From NCBI GenBank assembly GCA_964515555.1, contig CAZEVY010000133.1:1-12989 (forward strand): DNA of 12,989 nucleotides. The letters are read 5' to 3'. Below the pieces are notes generated by a model, which was given only the letters and a program-made list of their open reading frames with translations, was not told the DNA's origin and did not search any database. Both the position numbers and the translations under genes were made by a program. This stretch comes from CAZEVY01 sp964515555 (lineage in GTDB: Bacteria; Acidobacteriota; Terriglobia; Bryobacterales; Bryobacteraceae). Positions 1-6,669 of this stretch are shown here, piece by piece (position 1 is the first letter of the stretch; each line of letters begins with the position of its first letter).

Positions 1-40
1 GTTAATAATTGCCAATGCTCGTACATTGAGAAGAATGATC

Positions 41-122
41 TGGCCGCAGATGAACGCAGATTAACGCAGATGGGACAAATCCTTAAGTCTTATCTGCGTT
101 TATCTGCGTTCATCTGCGGCCA
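41..122. repeat. Large inverted repeat built from a decamer
   Basis: Two 31-base arms (41-71 and 92-122) are reverse complements at 30 of 31 positions, separated by a 20-base spacer. Each arm is itself three tandem decamers; read on the right arm they are ATCTGCGTTT, ATCTGCGTTC and ATCTGCGGCC. As RNA this would fold into a hairpin of about 31 bp. It lies 18 bases beyond the stop of the minus-strand gene ending at 140, so it could protect or end that transcript, but no T-run follows it on the minus strand. No transposase or coding frame is associated. From memory, similar CTGCGTTCAT-type intergenic repeats occur in many environmental genomes; I could not check this. The remaining bases of 1-139 show only a weak 5-bp dyad at 13-28. 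Confidence 0.9.
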
Positions 123-139
123 TTTAATGTCCCCGCCTC

Positions 140-1348
140 TCACCGCAACGTAACCGTCAGCGCCGCCGACGCGGCCTCTCCCGCCGTCGCCACCAGCCGG
201 TAAACGCCAGGCAGGAACGGCACGCCCGACTCGTCGTAGAGCGCCGCCTGCCGCACCGCGACCCCGCCGGAAACCGTCGTCGAGTGAAGCACGCGCCCCG
301 TCGCATCGCGCAGCTCCAGCACCACCGGCGCGCCGCCGATTCCCGCCGATCGCACGCGCACCTGCGCGCACGGCTTGTACGTTCCCGGCGGGTCGGCGCC
401 GGGAACCAGTCCGCAGGCGACGAAGTAGCACGGCACCGCGCAGTTGGTCGCGCGCCGCGAGCTGACGTCGATGGTCGCGCTCTCGACTCCCAGCTCCAGC
501 GCCGCCGACGGCGCGGCGAACTGCAACGCGCCCAGGCTGGCCTCGACCAGGTCGAGGCTGTTCGAGAATCCGCCCGAGGAGCCGGCCAGCACATTGGCCG
601 TCGAGCCGATGAAGCCTACCCCGCGCACGAACGTCCCCGATTCCTGAATGAGCGCCTGCGAGCGCGTGTAGTCGACGGCGTCGGGCAGTCTGCCGATCGA
701 GGTCCCGATGCCGCGCCGCCGCCCGGTAATCCGCAGCACGGCCGACCCCGACGGTGTGGCAGTAGGGTCGAGGTACAGCTCCTCGACGACGCCGATGCGC
801 CGGTAGACGCGGCCTTCCTCGTCGGTGCGATAGAGTTCAGTGCGCGTGGCGCCGGGGGATTCGAACGTCATCTCGTACCAGGTTTCACCGGCGATGAGCG
901 TCGTGCCCGTGATGGTCCGCGTCTCGTAGAAGGAGCTGACCTGCCGCGAGTAGCCGCGATACGTCCAACGGTAACCGGCGCGCAGCGGGAAATACGACTC
1001 CGCGGCCAGCGCCGCCAGCACCGAGGGCGCGAAGCTCACGCAGTTCACGCGCGCCGCGACCCGCGCCAGCTCGCGTCCGGTGGCGTCCACCAGCACGAAC
1101 ACCATGCCGTCGTCGACCCAGTCGCCGGTCGTGGCCGAGCCGCTGGGCGGCTCGACGCCGGTCATGGCGTCGCCGTCGGGCGAGCCGATGCGCACCAACA
1201 CGCCGCCGCCCGTGCGGACGGTCCAGGAGAGGACGGCGCGGCCGCGTCCGTCGACGCAGTCGGTGATGGGGTCGGGCTGGATGCGGAATTCGACGGGCTG
1301 CGCGGCGGCGAGACCGGCGAAGGTAAGGGCGAGGGCAAGGGGGCGCAT
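140..1348 (-). CDS. Secreted protein with N-terminal Ig-like domain, function unknown
   Basis: A 402-residue protein with no recognised enzyme motif. The start at 1348 is supported by a GGAGGA ribosome binding site a few bases upstream and by an immediate Sec signal peptide (MRPLALALTFAGLAAAQP, cleavage near residue 17). Residues 20-101 look like an Ig-like domain common in acidobacterial secreted proteins: an IQPDPI start, a central SWT strand, and TGDWVDDGMVFVLVD at 74-88. Residues 118-200 contain YFPLRAGYRWTY and alternating strands, reminiscent of beta-rich lipoprotein-like domains. The C-terminal part (about 300-402) carries four cysteines (C303, C307, C312, C327) and a probable beta-sandwich ending in LTVTLR. 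The open frame continues upstream to 1768, but that stretch runs over the ankyrin gene with implausible composition. The gene follows the ankyrin gene by 44 bases and may be co-transcribed. Probably periplasmic or extracellular; the role is unknown. Confidence 0.8.
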   Translation of the reverse strand: MRPLALALTFAGLAAAQPVEFRIQPDPITDCVDGRGRAVLSWTVRTGGGVLVRIGSPDGDAMTGVEPPSGSATTGDWVDDGMVFVLVDATGRELARVAARVNCVSFAPSVLAALAAESYFPLRAGYRWTYRGYSRQVSSFYETRTITGTTLIAGETWYEMTFESPGATRTELYRTDEEGRVYRRIGVVEELYLDPTATPSGSAVLRITGRRRGIGTSIGRLPDAVDYTRSQALIQESGTFVRGVGFIGSTANVLAGSSGGFSNSLDLVEASLGALQFAAPSAALELGVESATIDVSSRRATNCAVPCYFVACGLVPGADPPGTYKPCAQVRVRSAGIGGAPVVLELRDATGRVLHSTTVSGGVAVRQAALYDESGVPFLPGVYRLVATAGEAASAALTVTLR

Positions 1349-1392
1349 GGGAGTCCTCCATCCATATAAGCACCCCGCGGCGGGATTAGTCG

Positions 1393-2577
1393 TCAGCCTT
1401 TGCCGCGCGATCGCAGGAATTCGGCCATCTTTTCCTGCTTGAACTTCACCGCCAGGTCGAGCGGCGTCCCCGGAAACATCCGCGACCGCGACGGCTCGTC
1501 GATCCGCGCGCCCCGATCCACCAGCAGTTCGGCCAGCTCCACCAGTCCGCGCCGCGCCGCGACATGCAGCGCCGTCTGGCCGCCGCCGCGCGAATTCACG
1601 TCGACCCCGGAATCGAGCAGAAACGCCGCGATGGCCGTCTGCGGCTTGGCCCAGGCGGTAAACTGCAGCAGCGCGAAGTCGTGCGCGCCGCGCTCGCGGA
1701 GGCGATTCCGGTCCTCGCGCACCATTTCGCGGACGGCGCTTTCGAGTCCCACCACCACCGCCGTGCACAGCGACAGCGGCGCGCCCGCGTCGAGCAGATG
1801 TTCGGCGAGCGGGACCAGGCCCACGTGCGCCGACGCCTCCACCGCCAGCTCGTCGAAAGTCGTCCGCGCCATCAACAGCGACGGGTTCTCCTTGAGGAGC
1901 TGCTTGGTCTGCTCGATGTTGCTGTGCGCGCCGCCGACGAAGCGGTGGATCAGCGCCTGCGGCAGCCCGGTCGCCTCTTCCCGCCGGATGGCTTCGCCCT
2001 TGAGATTGCGGCGATAGCGCGCGCCGAAGTAGACGCGCTCGATCTTGTCGGCCTCGCGCAGCATGCGGACGGCGTCGCCGGTGGCGGCCTCGAGCGGCGT
2101 GCGCCCCTCGGCGTCGCGAGCCGAAACATCGGCGCCGCGATGCACCAGCATCCAGACGACCTCGGCGTGGCCGCGCGCGGCGGCAAGATGGAGCGGCGTC
2201 CGGCGGTCGGCGGCGCGCCGGACGTTGGGATTGGCCGCGTTCCCGGCCAGCGTCTGCGTCATCTCCCAGGCGACGGTGGCGTCCGGATGATTCACGGCGG
2301 CGAGCAGCGCGGGCTCGGGGCCGGCGTCCAGGTCCGCGCCGCTCCCCAGCATCAGGATGACCATCTCGGGATGTCCGCCCTCGGCGGCGAAATGCATCGG
2401 CGTGCGGCCGTCGGGGGCGCGTTCGTGGACGCGCTCGGGATTCTCCTTGAGGAGCGCTCGGGCGCGGGCCATGTCGCCCGAAGAGGCCGCTCGGCAGAGT
2501 TCGGGGATGCCGTCCTGGGCGAGGGCGGGGGCGGCGGCGAGAGCCGCGCCGAAGAAGGTGCGTCGCGTGGTCTGCAT
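1393..2577 (-). CDS. Tat-exported ankyrin-repeat protein
   Basis: A 394-residue protein that starts with a twin-arginine signal (TTRRTFFG, then a hydrophobic stretch and an APALAQ cleavage site near residue 21). The mature part is an ankyrin solenoid. Clear repeats are residues 57-86 (GRTPMHFAAEGGHPEMV), 125-155 (RRTPLHLAAARGHAEVV), 333-360 (GQTALHVAARRGLVELAELL) and a final partial one at 371-390 (TPLDLAV). Between about 160 and 330 the repeats are degenerate but still show solenoid spacing, for example LAEHLLDAGAPLSL and AHDFALLQFTAWA. Ankyrin arrays normally mediate protein binding, so a periplasmic binding or scaffold role is likely, partner unknown. The start at 2577 is chosen because it gives the Tat signal directly; a longer frame to 2661 adds non-signal residues. 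No good ribosome binding site is visible before 2577. It is probably the first gene of a two-gene minus-strand unit. Confidence 0.88.
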   Translation of the reverse strand: MQTTRRTFFGAALAAAPALAQDGIPELCRAASSGDMARARALLKENPERVHERAPDGRTPMHFAAEGGHPEMVILMLGSGADLDAGPEPALLAAVNHPDATVAWEMTQTLAGNAANPNVRRAADRRTPLHLAAARGHAEVVWMLVHRGADVSARDAEGRTPLEAATGDAVRMLREADKIERVYFGARYRRNLKGEAIRREEATGLPQALIHRFVGGAHSNIEQTKQLLKENPSLLMARTTFDELAVEASAHVGLVPLAEHLLDAGAPLSLCTAVVVGLESAVREMVREDRNRLRERGAHDFALLQFTAWAKPQTAIAAFLLDSGVDVNSRGGGQTALHVAARRGLVELAELLVDRGARIDEPSRSRMFPGTPLDLAVKFKQEKMAEFLRSRGKG

Positions 2578-2626
2578 GAGGATTGAATAGCCCGGCGGCG
2601 GCTCGCGCCGCAACCGTCGTGAAGCT

Positions 2627-2656
2627 ATTAAATCGCTATCGGGGAAGGCCTGTAAA
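2627..2656 (-). promoter_or_regulatory. Possible sigma70 promoter for the ankyrin gene
   Basis: Reading the minus strand, TTTACA (2656-2651) is followed after 18 bases by TTTAAT (2632-2627). Each matches the sigma70 consensus hexamers (TTGACA, TATAAT) at five of six positions. Transcription would start near 2620, giving a leader of about 43 bases before the start at 2577. It lies in the only AT-rich part of the divergent spacer 2578-2718. Confidence 0.4.
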
Positions 2657-2707
2657 ATCACGGCGTTGGCGGGCGGCCTTAGCGCGGCGATTCAACGCCT
2701 CCGCCCG

Positions 2708-2713
2708 TATACT
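2708..2713 (+). promoter_or_regulatory. -10-like element just before the TTG start at 2719
   Basis: TATACT matches the sigma70 -10 consensus at five of six positions and ends 5 bases before the TTG start codon. No ribosome binding site lies between, so a transcript from here would begin at or very near the start codon. No convincing -35 is present at the usual distance. Confidence 0.3.
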
Positions 2714-2718
2714 GGTCC

Positions 2719-4431
2719 TTGATCTTCCGCTTCGGCGTTTTCGAGCTCCACCCGGCGGGCCGCGAGTTGCGCAAAGCCGGCATGCTCATCCGCCTGGCCC
2801 CGCAGCCGTTCCAGCTCCTGACGCTCCTGGTCGAGCGACCCGGCGCCGTCGTCAGCCGCGAGACCATCCGCCGCGCGCTCTGGGGCGAGGACACCTTCGT
2901 CGATTTCGACAAGAGCGTCAACGTCTGCGTCACCCAGGTGCGCGCCGCCCTGGGCGACGACCCGGATTCGCCGCGTTTCGTGCAGACCGTCCCGCGCCGC
3001 GGTTACCGCTTCGTCGCCCCCGTCGAACGAACGCCCTCCGCCGGCACGGTCCCGGCCGTGGTGGCCGATCCGCCGCCTCGCCGCCGGAACGCCGTCATCG
3101 CGCTGGCCGCGCTGGCGACAGTCGGCGCCGCGGCGACCACCTGGAGAATCGCCGGTACGCCGCCGGGTGGCCGGCGCGCGCTGGTCGCCGTGATGCCGCT
3201 GAGCACTTCGGAGACCGGCGAGCCGGTCGAGCTGTTTCGCGAGGGGCTGCTCGAGGAGACCATCACGCAGATCGGTCACGCGCATCCGGCGCGGCTGGGT
3301 GCGATCGCGCGGACGTCGTCGGTGGCGGTCGCGCGCGAGAATCTCACCGCGCGCCAGGCCGCGGCCAGGCTCGGCGCGGCCTACGTGCTCGAAAGCGCGA
3401 TGCAGGTGACCGGGGGACGCGCGCGCGTCACGATGCGCCTGGTCGACGCCGCCGACGAATCGCAGCGCTGGGCCTCCGTGTTCGAGCGCGACGCCGCGGC
3501 CCTGGCGGGATTCGACGAGGAGATCGCCGCGCGGGCGGCGGTGGGAGCGGCCGCCGCGCTGTTCCCCGATTTCGCCGCGAGGCCGCGCGAGGAGATCCGC
3601 TGCGCGGGCGCCTGGGAAGAACATCGCAGTGCGAGAATGTTCCGGGCGCGCGGCGCCACCGCCGACCTGGACCGCGCCGTCGAGCGCTTCGAGGAAGCGA
3701 TCCGCCGCGATCGGCGATGCGCGGCGGCGCACGCCGGCCTGGCCGACACGCTGTTCGCGCTGACGCGGCGGGGGCAGCGGTCGGAGGAGATTTTCTCGCG
3801 GGCGAGAGAGGCCGCGCGAGAGGCCCTGCGCCTCGACCCCGCCAACGCCGAGGCCGTCAACGCTCTGGCCGGCGTCGTCTTCTGGAAGGACTGGAATTTC
3901 GCCGAAGCGGGACGCCTCTACCGCCGCGCCATCGAGCGGAATCCGAGCTTCGCCGAGGCGCATCACGACTACGCCTGGCTGTTGACGGCGGCGGGCCGCT
4001 CCGGCGACGGCGTCGCCAGCCTGCGGCGCGCCATCGCGCTCGATCCGCTTTCGGTGCGCATCAACATCGACGCTGGATGGCTGCTGTTGCAGGCGCATCG
4101 GTTTCGCGAAGCCGCCGATCAGGCGTCGCGAGCGCTCGAACTCGACCCCGATCTCGCGGAGGCCCGCTTCTGCCGGATGCGCGCGCTGTTCTTCCTGGGC
4201 GAGAGCCGGGAGGCGCTGGCGTCCCTGGCGGCGTCGCGGTCGGCGAGTCCGTATCATCATGCGACGCTGGCCGCCATGCGGGGCGATCGCGCGGCGGCGC
4301 TGGCGGCGCTGGAGTCGGCGTTGACGGAGAGGTCGGCGATGATGGTGATGCTGGCGTCGGACCCGGCATTCCGGGAGTTGCACGGCGAGGCGCGGTTCCA
4401 GGAGTTGTTGAGGCGAATCGGGTTGCGATAA
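2719..4431 (+). CDS. CadC-like regulator: winged helix, TM segment, TPR repeats
   Basis: A 570-residue membrane-anchored one-component regulator. Residues 1-102 form an OmpR/PhoB-type winged-helix DNA-binding domain with the hallmarks RFGVFEL, PFQLLTLLVERPG, DTFVDFDKSVN and PRRGYRF. A single membrane helix follows at about 124-142 (NAVIALAALATVGAAATTW). Residues 155-280 look like the TolB/FlgO-like domain usual in this architecture (VAVMPLS, FREGLLEE, LGAAYVLESAMQ). From about 312 to 540 there are tetratricopeptide repeats, for example EAIRRDRRCAAAHAGLADT, AIERNPSFAEAHHDYAWLL and RALELDPDLAEARF. The C-terminus SDPAFRELHGEARFQELLRR is typical of the family. DNA binding would be cytoplasmic and the TPR part periplasmic. 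The start is TTG because a TAG stop lies 39 bases upstream in frame and no other start codon fits. Targets and signal are unknown; the divergent ankyrin gene is a possible target. Confidence 0.92.
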   Translation: MIFRFGVFELHPAGRELRKAGMLIRLAPQPFQLLTLLVERPGAVVSRETIRRALWGEDTFVDFDKSVNVCVTQVRAALGDDPDSPRFVQTVPRRGYRFVAPVERTPSAGTVPAVVADPPPRRRNAVIALAALATVGAAATTWRIAGTPPGGRRALVAVMPLSTSETGEPVELFREGLLEETITQIGHAHPARLGAIARTSSVAVARENLTARQAAARLGAAYVLESAMQVTGGRARVTMRLVDAADESQRWASVFERDAAALAGFDEEIAARAAVGAAAALFPDFAARPREEIRCAGAWEEHRSARMFRARGATADLDRAVERFEEAIRRDRRCAAAHAGLADTLFALTRRGQRSEEIFSRAREAAREALRLDPANAEAVNALAGVVFWKDWNFAEAGRLYRRAIERNPSFAEAHHDYAWLLTAAGRSGDGVASLRRAIALDPLSVRINIDAGWLLLQAHRFREAADQASRALELDPDLAEARFCRMRALFFLGESREALASLAASRSASPYHHATLAAMRGDRAAALAALESALTERSAMMVMLASDPAFRELHGEARFQELLRRIGLR

Positions 4432-4446
4432 TCGCCGGCGCATACT

Positions 4447-4461
4447 ATTAGTCCTACTAAT
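4447..4461. repeat. Short inverted repeat ATTAGT-cct-ACTAAT
   Basis: Perfect 6-bp arms around a 3-base centre, 15 bases after the stop of the TPR regulator. An overlapping dyad, CTAC-taat-GTAG, spans 4454-4465. This is an AT-rich pocket in GC-rich surroundings and could be an operator; no factor can be named. Confidence 0.5.
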
Positions 4462-4464
4462 GTA

Positions 4465-4478
4465 GTTCCACGTGGAAC
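4465..4478. promoter_or_regulatory. Perfect 14-bp palindrome resembling a parS (ParB) site
   Basis: GTTCCACGTGGAAC is its own reverse complement with a CACGTG core. The Bacillus parS consensus is TGTTNCACGTGAAACA; the left half-site GTTCCACGTG fits it exactly, and the right half carries G instead of A at one position, keeping symmetry. The outermost flanking bases (a and g) do not fit. The site is intergenic. There is no parA or parB in this window, so the assignment rests on the motif alone. Other palindromic-site regulators remain possible. Confidence 0.45.
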
Positions 4479-4495
4479 GTCCTCTGCGCCACGGC

Positions 4496-4511
4496 GTCGC
4501 GGTTGCGCGAC
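4496..4511 (+). other. Hairpin in the leader region of the zinc-ribbon gene
   Basis: GTCGCG and CGCGAC pair perfectly around the loop GTTG. It lies 37 bases before the start at 4549 and is not followed by a T-run, so it is not a classical terminator. Confidence 0.35.
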
Positions 4512-4548
4512 CCGACCCGTGTCGTGTACTGTGGCCTCGGGAGGAGCG

Positions 4549-4959
4549 ATGCCATTCTGCTCGCAGTGCGGTGCTGCCATGGAAGGAGCCGTCTGCGGGA
4601 AGTGCGCCGCCGGCCGGCAGTCGACGGATTCCACTGGCGGCCAGTTGGAAGAGAACGTGGCCGGCGCGTTATGTTATACCCTCGGCGGGGTGACCGGCGC
4701 AGTGTTCCTGCTGCTCGAACCCTACAACAGGAACCGGAACATCCGGTTCCATGCCTTTCAGTCGATCTTCCTCACCGTCGCGACCCTGCTGGTCTACTAC
4801 GCTGTCGGCATCCTGCTTCCGTTCGGGCTCAGCATCCTGGTGGCGCCGTTCCTTCTCCTGGCGGCCATGGCCGTGTGGCTGTACATCATGTGGCGGACCT
4901 ACCAGAAGGACCGCCTCGTGCTGCCGATCATCGGGCCGATGGCGGAAAAGCAGTTGTAG
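4549..4959 (+). CDS. Zinc-ribbon membrane protein (DUF4870/Tic20-like)
   Basis: A 136-residue protein. Residues 4-19 form a minimal zinc ribbon, CSQC followed by CGKC (C4, C7, C16, C19). Three predicted membrane helices follow at about 35-57, 72-91 and 94-116. The motif LLEPYNRNRNIRFHAFQS (55-72) between helices one and two is characteristic of DUF4870/Tic20-like proteins, which are small inner-membrane proteins of unknown function. The ATG at 4549 has a strong GGGAGGAG ribosome binding site a few bases upstream, so a longer frame from a GTG at 4519 is not preferred. The zinc ribbon should be cytoplasmic. The gene opens a run of four plus-strand envelope genes. Confidence 0.85.
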   Translation: MPFCSQCGAAMEGAVCGKCAAGRQSTDSTGGQLEENVAGALCYTLGGVTGAVFLLLEPYNRNRNIRFHAFQSIFLTVATLLVYYAVGILLPFGLSILVAPFLLLAAMAVWLYIMWRTYQKDRLVLPIIGPMAEKQL

Positions 4960-4974
4960 CCCGGCGATGCCGGG
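4960..4974 (+). other. Hairpin abutting the stop of the zinc-ribbon gene
   Basis: CCCGGC and GCCGGG pair around a GAT loop, beginning at the base after the stop codon. There is no T-run, and the next gene starts at 4990, so this may be a weak attenuator or an RNA 3'-end stabiliser, or may mean nothing in GC-rich DNA. Confidence 0.3.
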
Positions 4975-4989
4975 GCGCGTCCAACTGAC

Positions 4990-6009
4990 GTGATCGCACG
5001 AACTATCCTGGCGCTGCTGCCGCTGGCCGCGGGCGCACAGCCCACCATCGGCGTGATCGATGTGTACGGACTCCGCAAGGTCCCGCTCGCCACCGTCCGC
5101 AAGGCCCTCGCCGTCAAGGAAGGCGACCCGCTCCCGAAGTCCAAGAGCGATACCGAGGCTGCGCTCGAGCTGGTGCCCGGCCTGGTGCGCGCGCGGCTCG
5201 AAGCCGCCTGCTGCGAAGACGGCAAGGTCATCCTCTACGTCGGCGTGGAGGAGAAGGGAGCGCCGCACTTCGACTATCGCACTCCTCCCGAGGGAACCGT
5301 GCGGCTGCCGGAAGCGATTCACCTGGCCTATGCCCGCTTCCTCGACGCGGTACGCGAGGTCACGCGCACCGGCGAGACCGGCGAGGATCTGTCGCAGGGC
5401 CACTCGCTGATGCACAACAGCGCCTGCCGGGAGGCGCAATTGCAGTTCGTCGGCCTGGCGAAGCAGCACCAGGCGCTGCTGCGCGACGTCCTGCGGAATT
5501 CCGACGACGAGGAGCATCGCGCCATCGCCGCCTACGTCATCGGCTACGTGCCGCGCAAGCGCGACGTGGTCGACGATCTCCAGTACGCCTTGCAGGATCC
5601 CGACGACACCGTCCGCAACAACGCCATGCGGTCGCTGGCGGCCATCACCGTGCTCGCGCTGAAGGATCCGTCGGCCGATGTCCGGGTGTCGGCGGTGTGG
5701 TTGGTCGAGATGCTGAACTCGCTGGTGTGGTCGGACCGGCACACGGCCGCCGTGACGCTGGTGACGCTCTCGGAGAGCCGCGATCCGAAGGTGATGGAGC
5801 AAATCCGCGACCGCGCTCTCGATGCGCTCATCGAGATGGCGCGTTGGAAGCACCTGCCGCACGCACTTGCGCCGTTCCTGCTGTTGGGCCGGGTGGCCGG
5901 CATCCCGGAAGCCGAGGTGCAAGCCGCCTGGGAAAAACTCGATCGCGAGACCGTAATCGCCAGGGCGCGGGCGTCGGCCAAGCCGGCGCCGAAAAAACGC
6001 CAGGAATAA
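4990..6009 (+). CDS. Secreted protein with POTRA-like N-terminus and HEAT repeats
   Basis: A 339-residue protein with a short Sec signal peptide (MIARTILALLPLAAGAQ). Residues 19-90 read like a POTRA domain as in FtsQ or BamA: an opening strand IGVIDVYGLRKV, VRKALAVKEGDPLP, a helix ending LELVPGLVRARL, and a closing strand VILYVGVEEKG. Residues 105-170 are helical. Residues 174-300 contain HEAT-like helical repeats such as DDEEHRAIAAYVIGYV, DPDDTVRNNAMRSLAAI and DPSADVRVSAVWLVEML. The tail is basic (KPAPKKRQE). POTRA domains bind outer-membrane-protein precursors or partner barrels, and HEAT repeats are binding scaffolds, so a periplasmic scaffold role is inferred; no catalytic motif is seen. 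The start is GTG, 30 bases after the previous stop, with no clear ribosome binding site; the signal peptide supports it. The domain calls rest on reading the sequence, not on a profile search. Confidence 0.7.
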   Translation: MIARTILALLPLAAGAQPTIGVIDVYGLRKVPLATVRKALAVKEGDPLPKSKSDTEAALELVPGLVRARLEAACCEDGKVILYVGVEEKGAPHFDYRTPPEGTVRLPEAIHLAYARFLDAVREVTRTGETGEDLSQGHSLMHNSACREAQLQFVGLAKQHQALLRDVLRNSDDEEHRAIAAYVIGYVPRKRDVVDDLQYALQDPDDTVRNNAMRSLAAITVLALKDPSADVRVSAVWLVEMLNSLVWSDRHTAAVTLVTLSESRDPKVMEQIRDRALDALIEMARWKHLPHALAPFLLLGRVAGIPEAEVQAAWEKLDRETVIARARASAKPAPKKRQE

Positions 6010-6080
6010 TCGCCGCGGCGACGGGGATCTTCCGTGTAGCGGGCCGCGCATGTCGTCCCCCGCGGAAAGGGCTTGGAATC

Positions 6081-6665
6081 ATGTACCGGAAGTTTCTTCT
6101 CATCGCGGCGAGCGTCGCCGCACCGGTGTTGGCGCAGAGTAACGAGGTCGGCCTGACGCTGGGGAGATTGCTCAGCCGCGACCGGGGATCGCTCGAACTG
6201 GGCGGCGGGATCTCCTGGCAGGCGAACTACGGCCGCCGCATCTACAACGGCGAGAGCGTCGCCCTGTTCGCCGAGGTCCACTTTCTGGCGAACCCCCTGC
6301 GCGAGGTCGCCTCGGCGGACACGCGGGCGACGCGCGACGTGGCGACGCTATTCGTGACCCCGGGCCTGCGCCTGAAGTTTCTCGCGGGGAAGTGGCTGCA
6401 TCCCTATGTCACCGCCGGCGGCGGCTACGCGCTGTACGAGAACAGCACCACGACGCTGGCCGGATCGCCCAATCCGGCGCCGCGCTTCGACCACACCGGG
6501 GCTTTCATGTTCGGCGGCGGCGTCGACATTCCCGTGTGGCGCTGGCTCGGCTTTCGGCTGGAGGCGCGCGATTTCTACACGCGCAATGCGATCTACAACA
6601 TCCCCGTGAGCGGCGGCCGGCAGCACAACATCGTCGCCGGGGGCGGATTCTCGCTGACGTTCTGA
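6081..6665 (+). CDS. Outer-membrane beta-barrel protein (OmpA-like/porin-type)
   Basis: A 194-residue protein with a Sec signal peptide (MYRKFLLIAASVAAPVLAQ). The mature part is about 174 residues, the usual size of an eight-stranded barrel. It shows alternating amphipathic strands such as LELGGGISWQANY, ALFAEVHFLA, HPYVTAGGGYALYE, AFMFGGGVDI and LGFRLEARDFYT. It ends with GGGFSLTF, whose terminal phenylalanine is the signal recognised by the BAM complex. The role is likely structural or adhesive in the outer membrane; pore activity cannot be judged. ATG at 6081 has AAAGGG nine bases upstream. The 71 bases before it (6010-6080) hold no gene. The YceI gene follows after 4 bases. Confidence 0.85.
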   Translation: MYRKFLLIAASVAAPVLAQSNEVGLTLGRLLSRDRGSLELGGGISWQANYGRRIYNGESVALFAEVHFLANPLREVASADTRATRDVATLFVTPGLRLKFLAGKWLHPYVTAGGGYALYENSTTTLAGSPNPAPRFDHTGAFMFGGGVDIPVWRWLGFRLEARDFYTRNAIYNIPVSGGRQHNIVAGGGFSLTF

Positions 6666-6669
6666 ACTT

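Noticed and set aside
851..866. tRNA T-loop-like GTTCGAATC on the minus strand
   Set aside because: Flanking bases do not form a T stem, no cloverleaf is present and it lies within a coding region.
284..1369. Long plus-strand open frame antisense to the Ig-like protein gene
   Set aside because: Arg/Ala/Gly-rich translation without domains; GC-rich DNA gives such antisense frames, and the minus-strand frame has a signal peptide and ribosome binding site.
1349..1768. N-terminal extension of the Ig-like protein
   Set aside because: The added residues overlap the ankyrin gene in another frame and precede a good signal peptide and ribosome binding site.
2692..4443. 583-codon minus-strand frame opposite the TPR regulator
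   Set aside because: Low-complexity Arg/Gly/Gln-rich translation; the opposite strand encodes a clear winged-helix/TPR protein.
5992..5997. A6 run as a programmed frameshift site
   Set aside because: It does not form a slippery heptamer in the reading frame and lies four codons before the stop.
4669..6051. 460-codon minus-strand frame
   Set aside because: It runs opposite two supported genes and shows no domain, signal or sensible composition.
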